A stretch of DNA of 64,000 bases from Nomia melanderi (GCF_051020985.1 NW_027475146.1:682001-746000), one strand, 5' to 3'; counted from the stretch's first letter, positions 13,294-26,645 are shown. Numbers and translations: made by a program. Notes: a model not told the origin generated them from the sequence alone.

Positions 13294-14254
13294 GATGATA
13301 TCTCGGGTGCTATTAGAGATAGCGCGATAAATCAAAGTACATTGTCTGAAGGAGGCCCTGGCGCATGAGTCTGTGCAGCGGGAACGACCTCGGAACACCA
13401 GGGGCCGAGACAACCACCGTCTCATGGGGCCGGCCACTCAGGGTCAGGGGAAAATCCAATATATATCTGGTGATATCTCGGGTGCTATTAGATATAGCGC
13501 GATAAATCAAAGTGCATTGTCTGCAGGAGGCCCCGGCGCATGAATCTGTGAAGCAGGAACGACCTCGGTCCTCCAGTGGCCGAGAAACTTACAGATTTTC
13601 GGTGTCCCTCACCCAAAGTCATGTAAAAATCCAGTATATATATGGTGCTTTCTCGGGTGCTATTACAGATAACGCAATAAATCAAAGTGCATTGTTTGTA
13701 GGAGGCCCTGGCGCATGAATCTGTGCAGCGGGAACGATCTCGGACCACCAGGGGCCGAGGAAACCACCGTCTCATGGGGCCGGACACTCAGGGTCAGGGA
13801 AAAATCCAATATATATCTGATGATATCTCGGGTGCTATTAGAGATAGCGCGATAAATCAAAGTACATTGTCTGAAGGAGGCCCTGGCGCATTAGTCTCTG
13901 CAGCGGGAACGACCTCGGAACACCAGGGGCCGAGACAACCACCGCCTCATGGGGCCGGACACTCAGGGTCAGGGGAAAATCCAATATATATCTGGTGATA
14001 TATCGGGTGCTATTAGCGATAGCGCGATAAATCAAAGTACATTGTCTGCAGGAGGCCCTGGCGCATGTGACTGTGCAGCGGGAACGACCTCGGACCACCA
14101 GGGGCCGAGACAACCACCGTCTCATGCGGCCGGACACTCAGGGTCTGGGGAAAATCCAATATATATCTGGTGATATCTCGGGTGCTATTACAGATTGCGC
14201 AATAAATCAAAGTGTATTGTTTGTAGAAGGCCCTGGCGCATGAATCTGTGCAGC

Positions 14255-15230
14255 GGGAACGACCTAGGACCACCATGGGCCGAGGAAACCACCAACACAT
14301 GGGGCCGGACACTCAGGGTCAGGGAAAAATCGAATATATATCTGGTGATATCTCGGGTGCTACTATAGATATCGCAATAAACCAAAGTGATTTATCTGCA
14401 GGAGGCCCTGGCGCATGAGTCTGTGCAGCTCGTACGACCCCGGACCAGCAGGGTCCGAGACAACCACCGTCTCATGCGGCCGGACACTCAGGGTCAGGGG
14501 AAAATCCAATATATATCTGGTGATATCTCGAGTGCCATTAGAGATAGCGCAATAAACCAATGTGAATTATCTGCAGGAGGCCCGGGCGCATGAATGTGTG
14601 CAGCGGGAACGACCTCGGATCACCAGGGGCCGAGAAAACCACAGTCTCATGGGGCCGGACACTCAGGGTCACGGAAAAATCCAATATATATCTGGTGATA
14701 TCTCGGGTGCTATTACAGATAGCGCAATAAACCAAAGTGAATTATCTGCAGGAGGCCCTGCCGCTTGAATCTGTGCAGCGGGAACGACCTCGGACCACCA
14801 GGGGCCGAGAAAATTACAGATATTCGGAATCCGTCACTCAGGGTCAGGGAAAAATCAAATATTTATCTGGTGATATCTCGGGTGCTATTACAGATAGCGC
14901 AATAAACCAAAGTGCATTGTCCGTAGGAGGCCCTGGCGCATGAATGTGTGCAGCGGGAACGACCTCGGACCACCAGGGGCCGAGACAACCACCGACACAT
15001 GGGGCCGGACACTCAGGGTCCGGGGAAAAATACAATATATATCTGGTGATATCTCGGGTGCTATTACAGATAGCGCAATAAATCAAAGTTCATTGTCTGT
15101 AGGAGGCCCTGGCGCATGAATCTGTGCAGCGGGAACGACCTCGGACCACCAGGGGCCGAGAAAACGACCGCCTAATGGGGCCGGACACTCAGGGTCAGGG
15201 GAAAATCCAATATATATCTGGTGATATCTC
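14255..15230 (+). repeat. Third, shorter copy of the right part of the 2.5-kb block
   Basis: Corresponds to about 12329-13304 at an offset of 1926 bp (11 monomers plus 1 bp). It carries the same series: CTACTATAGATATCGC, the CCAGCAGGGTCCGAG monomer, GGCCCGGGCGCATGAATG, the B/A hybrid, GGTCCGGGGAAAAATAC and AAAACGACCGCCTAA. The last marker continues as TGGGGCCGG instead of CGGGACCGG. Confidence 0.9.
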
Positions 15231-18200
15231 GGGTGCTACTAGAGACACAGCAATTAACCAAAGTGAATTATCTGCAGGAGGCCCTGGCGCATGAGTCTGT
15301 GCAGCGGGAACGACCTCGGACCACCAGGGGCCGGGATAACCGCCGTCTCATGGGGCCGGACTCTCAGGGTCAGGGAAAAATCCAATATATATCTGGTGAT
15401 ATATCGGGTGCTATTACAGATAGCGCAATAAATCAAAGTGCATTGTTTGTAGGAGGCCCTGGCGCATGAATCTGTGCAGCGACCTCGGACAACCAGGGGC
15501 CGAGAAAACCACCGTTTCATGGGGCCGGACACTCAGGGTCAGGGAAAAATCCAATATATATCTGGTGATATCTCGGGTGCTATTACAGATAGCGCAATAA
15601 ATCAAAGTGCATTGTTTGTTGAAGGCCCTGGCGCATGAATTTGTGCAGCGGGAACGACCTCGGACCACCAGGGGCCGAGAAAACCACCTTCTCATGGGGC
15701 CGGACACTCAGGGTCAGGGAAAAATCCAATATATATCTGATGATATCTCGGGTGCTATTAGAGATAGCGCGATAAATCAAAGTACATTGTCTGAAGGAGG
15801 CCGTGGCGCATGAGTCTGTGCAGCGGGAACGACCTCGGAACACCAGGGGCCGAGACAACCACCGTCTCATGGGGCCGGCCACTCAGGGTCAGGGGAAAAT
15901 CCAATATATATCTGGTGATATCTCGGGTGCTATTAGATATAGCGCGATAAATCAAAGTGCATTGTCTGCAGGAGGCCCCGGCGCATGAATCTGTGAAGCA
16001 GGAACGACCTCGGTCCTCCAGTGGCCGAGAAACTTACAGATTTTCGGTGTCCGTCACCCACAGTCATGTAAAAATCCAGTATATATATTGTGCTTTCTCG
16101 GGTGCTATTACAGATAGCGCAATAAATCAAAGTGCATTGTCTGTAGGAGGCCCTGGCGCATGAATCTGTGCAGCGACCTCGGACCACCAGGGGCCGAGAA
16201 AACCACCGTCTCATGGGGCCGGACACTCAGGGTCAGGGAAAAATCCAATATATATCTGGTGATATCTCGGGTGCTGTTACAGATAGCGCAATAAACCAAA
16301 GTGCATTGTTTGTAGGAGGCCCTGGCGCATGAATATGTGCAGCGGGAACGACCTCGGAACACCAGGGGCCGAGACAACCACCGTCTCATGGGGCCGGACA
16401 CTCAGGGTCAGAGGAAAATCCAATATATATCTGGTGATATATCGGGTGCTATTAGCGATAGCGCGATAAATCAAAGTACATTGTCTGCAGGAGGCCCTGG
16501 CGCATGAGACTGTGCAGCGGGAACGACCTCGGACCACCAGGGGCCGAGACAACCACCGTCTCATGGGGCCGGACACTCAGGGTCAGGGGAAAATCCAATA
16601 TATATCTGGTGATATATCGGGTGCTATTAGCGATAGCGCGATAAATCAAAGTGCATTGTCTGCAGGAGGCCCCGGCGTATGAATCTGTGAAGCAGGAACG
16701 ACCTCGGTCCTCCAGGGGCCGAGAAACTTACAGATTTTCGTTGTCCGTCACCCACAGTCATGTAAAAATCCAGTATATATATTGTGCTTTCTCGGGTGCT
16801 ATTACAGATAGCGCAATAAATCAAAGTGCATTGTCTGTAGGAGGCCCTGGCGCATGAATCTGTGCAGCGACCTCGGACCACCAGGGGCCGAGAAAACCAC
16901 CGTCTCATGGGGCCGGACACTCAGGGTCAGGGAAAAATCCAATATATATCTGGTGATATCTCGGGTGCTGTTACAGATAGCGCAATAAACCAAAGTGCAT
17001 TGTTTGTAGGAGGCCCTGGCGCATGAATATGTGCAGCGGGAACGACCTAGGACCACCAGGGGCCGAGGAAACCAACGTCTCATGGGGCCGGACACTCAGG
17101 GTCAGGGGAAAATCCAATATATATCTGGTGATATATCGGGTGCTATTAGCGATAGCGCGATAAATCAAAGTACATTGTCTGCAGGAGGCCCCGGCGCATG
17201 TGACTGTGCAGCGGGAACGACCTCGGACCACCAGGGGCCGAGACAACCACCGTCTCATGCGGCCGGACACTCAGGGTCTGGGGAAAATCCAATATATATC
17301 TGGTGATATCTCGGGTGCTATTACAGATTGCGCAATAAATCAAAGTGTATTGTTTGTAGAAGGCCCTGGCGCATGAATCTGTGCAGCGGGAACGACCTCG
17401 GACCACCAGGGGCCGAGAAAACCACCGTCTTACGGGGCCGGACACTCGGGGTCAGGGGAAAAACCAATATATATCTGGTGATATCTCGGGTGCTATTAGA
17501 GATAGCGCAATAAACCTGAGTGAATTATCTGCAGGAGGCCCTGGCGCATGAATCTGTGCAGCGGGAACGACCTCGGACCACCAGGGGCCGAGAAAGCCAC
17601 CGTCTCATGGGGCCGGACACTCAGGGTCAGGGAAAAATCCAATATATATCTGGTGATATCTCGGGTGCTATTACAGATAGCGCAACAAATCAAAGTGCAT
17701 TATCTGTAGGAGGCCCTGGCGCATGAATCTGTGGAGCAGGAACGACCTCGGCCCTCCAGGGGCCGAGAAACTTACAGATTTACTGTGTCCCTCACCCAAA
17801 GTCACGTAAAAATCCAGTATATATATGGTGCTTTCTCGGGTGCTATTACAGATAGCGCAATATATCAAAGTGCATTGTCTGTAGGAGGCCCGGCGCATGA
17901 ATCTGTGCAGCGGGAACGACCTCGGACCACCAGGGGCCGGGAAAACCACCGTCTCATGGGGCCGGACTCTCAGGGTCAGGGAAAAATCCAATGTATATCT
18001 GGTGACATCTCGGGTGCTATTACAGATATCGCAATAAATCAAAATGCATTGTTTGTAGGAGGCCCTGGCGCACGAATCTGTGCAGCGGGAACGACCTCGG
18101 ACCACCAGGGGCCGAGGAAACCACCGTCTCATGGGGCCGGACACTCAGGGTCAGGGAAAAATCCAATATATATCTGATGATATCTCGGGTGCTATTAGAG

Positions 18201-18237
18201 ATAGCGCGATAAATCAACGTACATTGTCTGAAGGAGG

Positions 18238-18810
18238 CCCTGGTGCATGAATCTGAGCAGCGACCTCGGACCACCAGGTGCCGAGAAAACCACCGTCTCA
18301 TGGGGCCGGACACTCAGGGTCAGGGAAAAATCCAATATATATCTGGTGATATCTCGGGTGCTGTTACAGATAGCGCAATAAACCAAAGTGCATTGTTTAT
18401 AGGAGGCCCTGGCGCATGAATATGTGCAGCGGGAACGACCTAGGACCACCATGGGCCGAGGAAACCACCAACACATGGGGCCGGACACTCAGGGTCAGGG
18501 AAAAATCGAATATATATCTGGTGATATCTCGGGTGCTACTATAGAATCGCAATAAACCAAAGTGATTTATCTGCAGGAGGCCCTGGCGCATGAGTCTGTG
18601 CAGCGCGTACGGCCCCGGACCAGCAGGGTCCGAGACAACCACCGTCTCATGCGGCCGGACACTCAGGGTCAGGGGAAAATCCAATATATATCTGGTGATA
18701 TCTCGAGTGCCATTAGAGATAGCGCAATAAACCAATGTGAATTATCTGCAGGAGGCCCGGGCGCATGAATGTGTGAAGCGGGAACGACCTCGGATCACCA
18801 GGGGCCGAGA
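18238..18810 (+). repeat. Partial copy of the 2.5-kb block (169-bp monomer onward)
   Basis: Begins with GGTGCATGAATCTGAGCAGC, as at about 12140, and runs through the CTACTATAGA, CCGGACCAGCAGGGTCCGAG and GGCCCGGGCGCATGAATG monomers. One base is missing in TATAGAATCGC. It then leaves the series at GAGAAGGCCACCAACAC, where the other copies have AAAACCACAGTC. A fusion with a different monomer is the simplest reading. Confidence 0.82.
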
Positions 18811-19680
18811 AGGCCACCAACACATGGGACCGGACACTCAGGGCCAGCGAAAAATCCAATATATATCTGGTGATATCTCGAGTGCTATTAGAGGTAGCGC
18901 AATAAACCAAAGTGAATTATCTGCAGGAGGCCCTGGCGCACGAATCTGTGCAGCGGGAAAGACCTCGGACCACCAGGGGCCGAGAAAACCACAGCCTCAT
19001 GGGGCCGGACACTCAGGGTCACGGAAAAATCCAATATATATCTGGTGATATCTCGGGTGCTATTACAGATAGCGCAACAAACCAAAGTGGTTTATCTGCC
19101 GGAGGCCCTGGCGCATGAGTCTGTGCAGCGGGTACGACCCCGGACCACCAGGGTCCGAGACAACCACCGTCTCATGGGGCCGGACACTCAGGGTCACGGA
19201 AAAATCCAATATATATCTGGCGATATCTCGGGTGCTATTACAGATAGCGCAATAAATCAAAGTGCATTGTCTGTAGGAGGCCCTGGCGCATGAATCGGTG
19301 CAGCGGGAACGTCCTCGGACCACCAGGGGCCGAGAAAACCACCGTCTCATGGGGCCGGACACTCAGGGTCAGGGAAAAATCCAATATATATCTGGTGATA
19401 TCTCGGGTGCTACTAGAGATAGCGCAATAAACCAAAGTGATTTATCTGCAGGAGGCCCTGGCGCATGAGTCTGTGCAGCGGGTACGACCCCGGACCACCA
19501 GGGTCCGAGACAACCACCGTCTCATGGGGCCGGACACTCTGGGTCAGGGGAAAATCCAATATATATCTGGTGATATCTCGGGTGCTATTAGAGATAGCGC
19601 AATATACCAAAGTGAATTATCTGCAGGAGGCCCTGGCGCATGAATCTGTGCAGCGGGAACGACCTCGGACCACCAGGGGC

Positions 19681-20205
19681 CGAGAAAACCACCGTCTCAT
19701 GGGGCCGGACACTTAGGGTCAGGGAAAAATCCAATATATATCTGGAGATATCTCGGGTGCTATTACAGATAGCGCAACAAATCAAAGTGAATTGTCTGTA
19801 GGAGGCCCTGGCGCATGAATCTGTGCAGCGGGAACGACCTCGGACCACCAGGGGCCGAGAAAACCACCGTCTCACGGGGCCGGACACTCAGGGTCAGGGG
19901 AAAATCCAATATATATCTGGTGATATATCGGGTGCTATTAGCGATAGCGCGATAAATCAAAGTACATTGTCTGCAGGAGGCCCTGGCGCATGAGACTGTG
20001 CAGCGGGAACGACCTCGGACCACCAGGGGCCGAAACAACCACCATCTCATGGGGCCGGACACTCAGGGACAGGGGAAAATTCAATATATATCTGGTGATA
20101 TCTCGGGTGCTGTTAGATATAGCGCGATAAATCAAAGAGCATTGTCTGCAGGAGGCCCAGGCGCATGAATCTGTGAAGCAGGAACAACCTCGGTCCTCCA
20201 GGGGC
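19681..20205 (+). repeat. 525-bp (3-monomer) tandem duplication, unit 1
   Basis: Identical by eye to the following 525 bp. Both carry ACTTAGGGTCAGGG, CTGGAGATATCTCGG, CACGGGGCCGG, CATGAGACTGTGCAGCGG, GAAACAACCACCATC, CAGGGACAGGGGAAAATTC and CTGTTAGATATAGCGC. Identity without a single noticed difference marks this as among the youngest rearrangements in the window. Confidence 0.92.
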
Positions 20206-20737
20206 CGAGAAAACCACCGTCTCATGGGGCCGGACACTTAGGGTCAGGGAAAAATCCAATATATATCTGGAGATATCTCGGGTGCTATTACAGATAGCGC
20301 AACAAATCAAAGTGAATTGTCTGTAGGAGGCCCTGGCGCATGAATCTGTGCAGCGGGAACGACCTCGGACCACCAGGGGCCGAGAAAACCACCGTCTCAC
20401 GGGGCCGGACACTCAGGGTCAGGGGAAAATCCAATATATATCTGGTGATATATCGGGTGCTATTAGCGATAGCGCGATAAATCAAAGTACATTGTCTGCA
20501 GGAGGCCCTGGCGCATGAGACTGTGCAGCGGGAACGACCTCGGACCACCAGGGGCCGAAACAACCACCATCTCATGGGGCCGGACACTCAGGGACAGGGG
20601 AAAATTCAATATATATCTGGTGATATCTCGGGTGCTGTTAGATATAGCGCGATAAATCAAAGAGCATTGTCTGCAGGAGGCCCAGGCGCATGAATCTGTG
20701 AAGCAGGAACAACCTCGGTCCTCCAGGGGCCGAGAAA
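20206..20737 (+). repeat. 525-bp tandem duplication, unit 2
   Basis: Second copy. At the end of unit 1 the monomer TGAAGCAGGAACAACCTCGG is joined to an A block. At the end of unit 2 the same left part continues into a B' block (AAACTTACAGATTTTCGG), as in the 2.5-kb copies. The crossover point therefore lies in the shared GGGGCCGAGAAA at about 20200-20212, at the right arm of dyad 1. Confidence 0.92.
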
Positions 20738-21530
20738 CTTACAGATTTTCGGTGTCCGTCACCCACAGTCATGTAAAAATCCAGTATATATATTGTGCTT
20801 TCTCGGGTGCTATTACAGATAGCGCAATAAATAAAAGTGCATTGTCTGTAGGAGGCCCTGGTGCATGAATCTGAGCAGCGACCTCGGACCACCAGGTGCC
20901 GAGAAAACCACCGTCTCATGGGGCCGGACACTCAGGGTCAGGGAAAAATCCAATATATATCTGGTGATATCTCGGGTGCTGTTACAGATAGCGCAATAAA
21001 CCAAAGTGCATTGTTTATAGGAGGCCCTGGCGCATGAATATGTGCAGCGGGAACGACCTAGGACCACCATGGGCCGAGGAAACCACCAACACATGGGGCC
21101 GGACACTCAGGGTCAGGGAAAAATCGAATATATATCTGGTGATATCTCGGGTGCTACTATAGATATCGCAATAAACCAAAGTGATTTATCTGCAGGAGGC
21201 CCTGCCGCTTGAATCTGTGCAGCGGGAACGACCTCGGACCACCAGGGGCCGAGACAACCACCGACACATGGGGCCGGACACTCAGGGTCCGGGGAAAAAT
21301 ACAATATATATCTGGTGATATCTCGGGTGCTATTACAGATAGCGCAATAAATCAAAGTTCATTGTCTGTAGGAGGCCCTGGCGCATGAATCTGTGCAGCG
21401 GGAACGACCTCGGACCACCAGGGGCCGAGAAAACGACCGCCTAATGGGGCCGGACACTCAGGGTCAGGGGAAAATCCAATATATATCTGGTGATATCTCG
21501 GGTGCTACTAGAGATACAGCAATTAACCAA
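20638..21530 (+). repeat. Composite copy of the 2.5-kb block with an internal deletion
   Basis: About 20680-21205 follows 11960-12483 (B' monomer, 169-bp monomer, CTACTATAGATATCGC monomer). It then jumps at CTGCCGCTTGAATC, otherwise seen near 12832, straight into GACAACCACCGACACATGG, otherwise seen near 13058. It ends like the third copy (AAAACGACCGCCTAATGGG, GAGATACAGCAATTAACC). The monomers that should lie between are missing, consistent with deletion by unequal exchange. Confidence 0.82.
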
Positions 21531-24500
21531 AGTGAATTATCTGCAGGAGGCCCTGGCGCATGAGTCTGTGCAGCGGGAACGACCTCGGACCACCAGGGGC
21601 CGAGAAAACCACCGTCTCATGGGTCCGGACACTCAGGGTCATGTATAAATCCAGGATGTATGAGCTGATATCTTGGGTGCCATTAGAGATAGCGCGATAT
21701 ATCAAAGTGCATTGTCTGCAGGAGGCCCTAGCGCATGAATCTGTGCAGCGGGAGCGACCTCGGACCACTAGGGGCCGAGAAAACCACCGACACATGGGGC
21801 CGGGCACTCAGGGTCAGGGAAAAATCCAATATATTTCTGGTGATATCTCGGGTGCTCTTACAGATAGCGCACTAAATCAAAGTGCATTGCCCGTAGGAGG
21901 CCCTTGCGCATGAATCTGTGCAGCAGGAACGACATCGGACCCCCAGGGGCCGAGAAAATTACAGATTTTCGGTATCCGTCACGCAATGTCATGTAAAAAT
22001 CCAGCATATATCTGGTGATATCTCGGGTTCTGTTACAGATAGCGCGATAAATCAAAGTGCATTATCATCAGGAGGCCCTGGCGCATGAATCTGTGCAGCC
22101 GGAACGACCTCGGACCACCAGGGGCCGAGAAAATTACAGATTTTCGGTATCCGTCACCAAATGTCGTGTAAAAATCCAGCATATATCTGGTGATATCTCG
22201 GGTTCTATTACAGATAGAGGAATAAATCAAACTGCATTGTCCGTAGGAGGCCCTTGCGCATGAATCTGTGTAGCAGGAACGACATCGGACCACCAGGGGC
22301 CGAGAAAATTTCAAATTTTCGGTACCCGTCACCCAAAGTCATGTAAAAATCCAGCATATATATGGTGCTTTCTCGGGTGCCATTACAGATAGCGCAATAA
22401 ATCAAGGTGTATTGTCTGCGGGAGGCCCTGGCGCATGAATCTGAGCAGCGGCAACTACCTCGGACAACCAGGGACCAAGAAAACCACAGTCTCATGGGGC
22501 CGGACTGTCAGGGTCAGGGAAAAATCCATTATATATCTGGTGATATCTCGGGTTCTATTAGAGATAGCGCGATAAACCGAAGTTAATTATCTGCAGGAGG
22601 CCATGGCGCATGCATCTGTGCAGCGGGAACGACCTCGGACCACCAGGGGCCGCGAAAACCACCGTCACATGGGGCCGGACACTCAGGGTCAGGGAAAAAT
22701 CAAATATTTATCTGGTGATATCTCGGGTGCTATTAGAGATAGCGAAATAAATCAAAGTGCATTGTCCGTAGGAGGCCCTTGCGCATGAATCTGTGCAGCT
22801 GGAACGACATCGGACCACCAGGGGCCGAGAAAACCATCGTCTCTTGGGGCCGGACTGTCAGGGTCAGGGAGAAATCCATTATATATCTGGTGATATCTCC
22901 AGTGCCATTAGAGATAGCGCAATAAACCAAAGTGAATTATCTGCAGGAGGCCCGGGCGCATGAATGTGTGCAGCGGGAACGACCTCGGATCACCAGGGGC
23001 CGAGAAAACCACCGACACATGGGACCGGACACTCAGGGTCAGGGAAAAATCCATTATATATCTGGTGATATCTCGGGTGCTATTAGCGATAGCGCAATAT
23101 ACCAAAGTGAATTATCTGCAGTGGGCCCTAGCGCAGGAATCTGTGTAGCAGGAACGACATCGGACCACCAGGGGCCGAGAAAATTTCAAATTTTCGGTAC
23201 CCGTCACCCAAAGTCATGTAAAAATCCAGCATATATATGGTGCTTTCTCGGGTGCCATTACAGATAGCGCAATAAATCAAGGTGTATTGTCTGCGGGAGG
23301 CCCTGGCGCATGAATCTGAGCAGCGGCAACTACCTCGGACAACCAGGGACCGAGAAAACCACAGTCTCATGGGGCCGGACTGTCAGGGTCAGGGAAAAAT
23401 CCATTATATATCTGGTGATATCACGGGTTCTATTAGAGATAGCGCGATAAACCGAAGTTAATTATCTGCAAGAGGCCATGGCGCATGCATCTGTGCAGCG
23501 GGAACGACCTCGGTCCACCAGGGGCCGAGAAAACCATCGTCTCTTGGGGCCGGACTGTCAGGGTCAGGGAGAAATCCATTATATATCTGGTGATATCTCG
23601 AGTGCCATTAGAGATAGCGCAATAAACCAATGTGAATTATCTGCAGGAGGCCCGGGCGCATGAATGTGTGCAGCGGGAACGACCTCGGATCACCAGGGGC
23701 CGAGAAAACCACCAACACATGGGACCGGACACTCAGGGCCAGGGAAAAATCCAATATATATCTGGTGATATCTCGGGTGCTACTAGAGATAGCGCAATAA
23801 ACCAAAGTGATTTATCTGCAGGAGGCCCTGGCACATGAGTCTGTGCAGCGGGTACGACCTCGGACCACCAGGGGCCGAGAAAACCACCGTCTCATGGAGC
23901 CGGACAATCAGGGTCAGGGGAAAGTCCAATATATATCTGGTGATATCTCGGGTGCTACTAGAGATTGCGCAGTCAACCAAAGTGAATTATCTGCAGTAGG
24001 CCCTGGCGCATGCATCTGTGTAGCGGGAACGACCTCGGACCACCAGGGGCCGAGAAAACCACCGTCTCATGGGGCCGGACACTCAGGGTCAGGGGAAAAT
24101 CCAATATATATCTGGTGATATCTCGGGTGCTATTAGAGAAAGCGCAATAAACCAAAGTGAATTATCTGCAGGAGGCCCTGGCGCATGAGTCTGTGCAGAG
24201 GGAACGACCACGGACAACCAGGGGCCGAGAAAACCACCGTCTCATGGAGCCGGACACTCAGGGTCAGGGAAAAATCCAATATATATCTGGTGATATCTCG
24301 GGTGCTACTAGAGATAGCGCAATCAACCAAAGTGAATTATCTGCAGGAGGCACTGGCACATGAGTCTGTGCAGCGGGAACGACCTCGGACCACCAGGGGC
24401 CGAGAAAACCAGCGTCTCATGGGGCCGAACACTCAGGGTCAGGGAAAAATCCAATATATATCTGGTGATATCTCGGGTGCTATTACAGATAGCGCAATAA

Positions 24501-25070
24501 ATCAAATTGCATTGTCTGTAGGAGGCCCTGGCGCATGAATCTGTGCAGCGGGAACGACCTCGGACCACCAGGGCCGAGAAAACCATCGTCTCATGGGGCC
24601 GGACACTCTGGGTCTGGGGAAAATCCAATATATATCTGGTGATATCTCGGGTGCTATTACAGTTAGCGCAATAAACCAAAGTGCATTGTCCGTTGGAGGC
24701 CCTTGCGCATGAATCTGTGCAGCAGGAACGATATCGGACCACCAGGGGCCGAGAAAATTACAGATTTTCGGTATCCTTGACCCAAAGTCATGTAAAAATC
24801 CAGCATATATATGGAGCTGTCTCGGGTGCTATTACAGGTAGGGCAATAAATAAAAGTGCATTGTCTGTAGGAGGCCCTGGCGCATGAATCTGGGCAGCGG
24901 GAACGACCTCGGACCACCAGGGAGCCGAGAAAACCATCGTCTCATTGGGCCGGACACTAAGGGTCAGGGAAAAATCCAATATATATCTGGTGATATCTCG
25001 GGTGCTATTACAGTTAGCGCAATAAACCAAAGTGCATTGACTGTAGGATGTCCTGGCGCATGAATCTGTG
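21531..25070 (+). repeat. Satellite zone 4: diverged monomers and a 5-monomer duplication
   Basis: Monomers here vary more, with adjacent B monomers near 21960, 22135 and 22320. About 22265-22630 matches 23140-23505 at an offset of 875 bp (CTGAGCAGCGGCAACTACC, then CCGAAGTTAATTATCTGC). About 22830-23030 matches 23530-23730 at 700 bp (GTCTCTTGGGGCCGGACTG, GGCCCGGGCGCATGAATG). The downstream copy thus lacks one monomer. About 24185-24540 resembles 27685-28040 at 3500 bp (20 monomers). Confidence 0.82.
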
Positions 25071-25770
25071 CAGCGGGAAAGACCTCGGGCCACCAGGGGA
25101 AGAGAAAACCACCGTCTCATGGGGCCGGACACTCAGGGTCAGGGAAAAATCCAATATATATCTGGTGATATCTCGGGTGCTATTAGAGAGAGCCCAATAA
25201 ACCAAAGTGAATTATCTGCAGGAGGCCCTGGCGCATGAATCTGTGCAGCGGGAACGACCTCGGACCACCAGGGGCGCAGAAAACCACCGTCTCATGGGGC
25301 CGGACTGTCAGGTTCAGGGAAAAATCCAATATATATCTGGTGATATCTCGGGTGCTATTAGAGAGAGCCCAATAAACCAAAGTGAATTATCTGCAGGATG
25401 CCCTCGCGCAGGAATCTGTGCAGCGGGAAAGACCTCGGGCCACCAGGGGAAGAGAAAACCACCGTCTCATGGGGCCGAACAATCAGGGTCAGGGGAAAGT
25501 CCAATATATATCTGGTGATATCTCGGGTGCTATTAGAGAGAGCCCAATAAACCAAAGTGAATTATCTGCAGTGGGCCCTAGCGCAAGAATCTGTGCAGCG
25601 GGAACGACCTCGGACCACCAGGGGCCCAGAATACCACCGTCTCATGGGGCCGGACACTCAGGGTCAGGGAAAAATACAATATATATCTGGTGATATCTCG
25701 GGTGCTATTACAGATAGCGCAATAAATCAAAGTGCATTGTCTGTTGGAGGCCCTGGCGCATGAATCTGTG
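25071..25770 (+). repeat. 4-monomer block, copy 1 (9-monomer spacing)
   Basis: Matches 26646-27345 at an offset of exactly 1575 bp. Markers: AAAGACCTCGGGCCACCAGG followed by GGAAGAGAAAACC; TTAGAGAGAGCCCAATAAACC in consecutive monomers; GACTGTCAGGTTCAGGG; GGCCGAACAATCAGGG; and CTGCAGTGGGCCCTAGCGCA. The GAGAGAGCCCAATA variant marks the family and recurs near 30095, 31490 and 38320. Confidence 0.88.
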
Positions 25771-26645
25771 CAGCGGGAACGACCTCGGACCACCAGGGGC
25801 CGAGAAAACCACCGTCTCATGGGGTCGGACACTCAGGGTCTGGGAAAAATCCAATATATATCTGGTGATATCTCGGGTGCTATTACAGATAGCGCAATAA
25901 ATCAAATTGCATTGTCTGTAGGAGGCCCTGGCGCATGAATCTGTGCAGCGGGAACGACCTCGAACCACCAGGGGCCGAGAAAACCATCGTCTCATGGGGC
26001 CGGACACTAAGGGTCAGGGAAAAATCCAATATATATCTGGTGATATCTCGGGTGCTATTACAGTTAGCGCAATAAATCAAAGTGCATTGTCTGTAGGATG
26101 TCCTGGCGCATGAATATGGGCAGCGGGAACGACCTCGGACCACCAGGGGCCGAGAAAACCACCGTCTCATGGGGCCGGACACTCAGGGTCAGGGGAAAAT
26201 CCAATATATATCTGGTGATATCTCGGGTGCTATTACAGATGGCGCAATAAATCAAAGTGCATTGTCTGTAGGAGGCCCTGGCGCATGAATCTGTGCAGCC
26301 GGAACGACCTCGGACGGCCAGGGGCCGAGAAAACCACCGTCTCATCGGGCCGGACACTAAGGGTCAGGGAAAAATCCAATATATATCGGGTGATATCTCG
26401 GGTGCTATTACAGATAGCGCAATAAATCAAACTGTATTGTCTGTAGGAGGCCGTGGCGCATGAATCTGGGCAGCGGGAACGACCTCGGACCTCCAGGGCC
26501 CGAGAAAATTACAGATTCTCGGTATCCGTCACCGAAAGTCATGTAAAAATCCAGAATATATATGGTGCTTTCTCGGGTGCTATTACAGATAGCGCAATAA
26601 ACCAAAGTGAATTATCTGCAGGAGGCCCTGTCGCAGGAATCTGTG
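25771..26645 (+). repeat. Intervening monomers between the 9-monomer-spaced copies
   Basis: Five type-A monomers, one of them (near 26510) with a B block reading TTACAGATTCTCGGTATCC. They include CATCGGGCCGGACACTAAGG and CAAATTGCATTGTCTGTAGG variants. Only satellite is present. Confidence 0.8.

Larger units (their letters stand above)
13294..21530 (+). repeat. Satellite zone 3: mosaic of recycled multi-monomer fragments
   Basis: Built from recycled pieces. About 13285-13600 matches 15730-16045 (CATTGTCTGAAGGAGG, then a B' monomer). About 13960-14260 matches 17093-17393 (CATGTGACTGTGCAGCGG, TCATGCGGCCGG, TTACAGATTGCGCAATAA). About 15950-16345 matches 16644-17039 (four monomers, offset 694). 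About 16420-16560 matches 19910-20050. It contains five of the seven 169-bp monomers and a B' subtype reading AAACTTACAGATTTTCGGTG. Confidence 0.85.
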
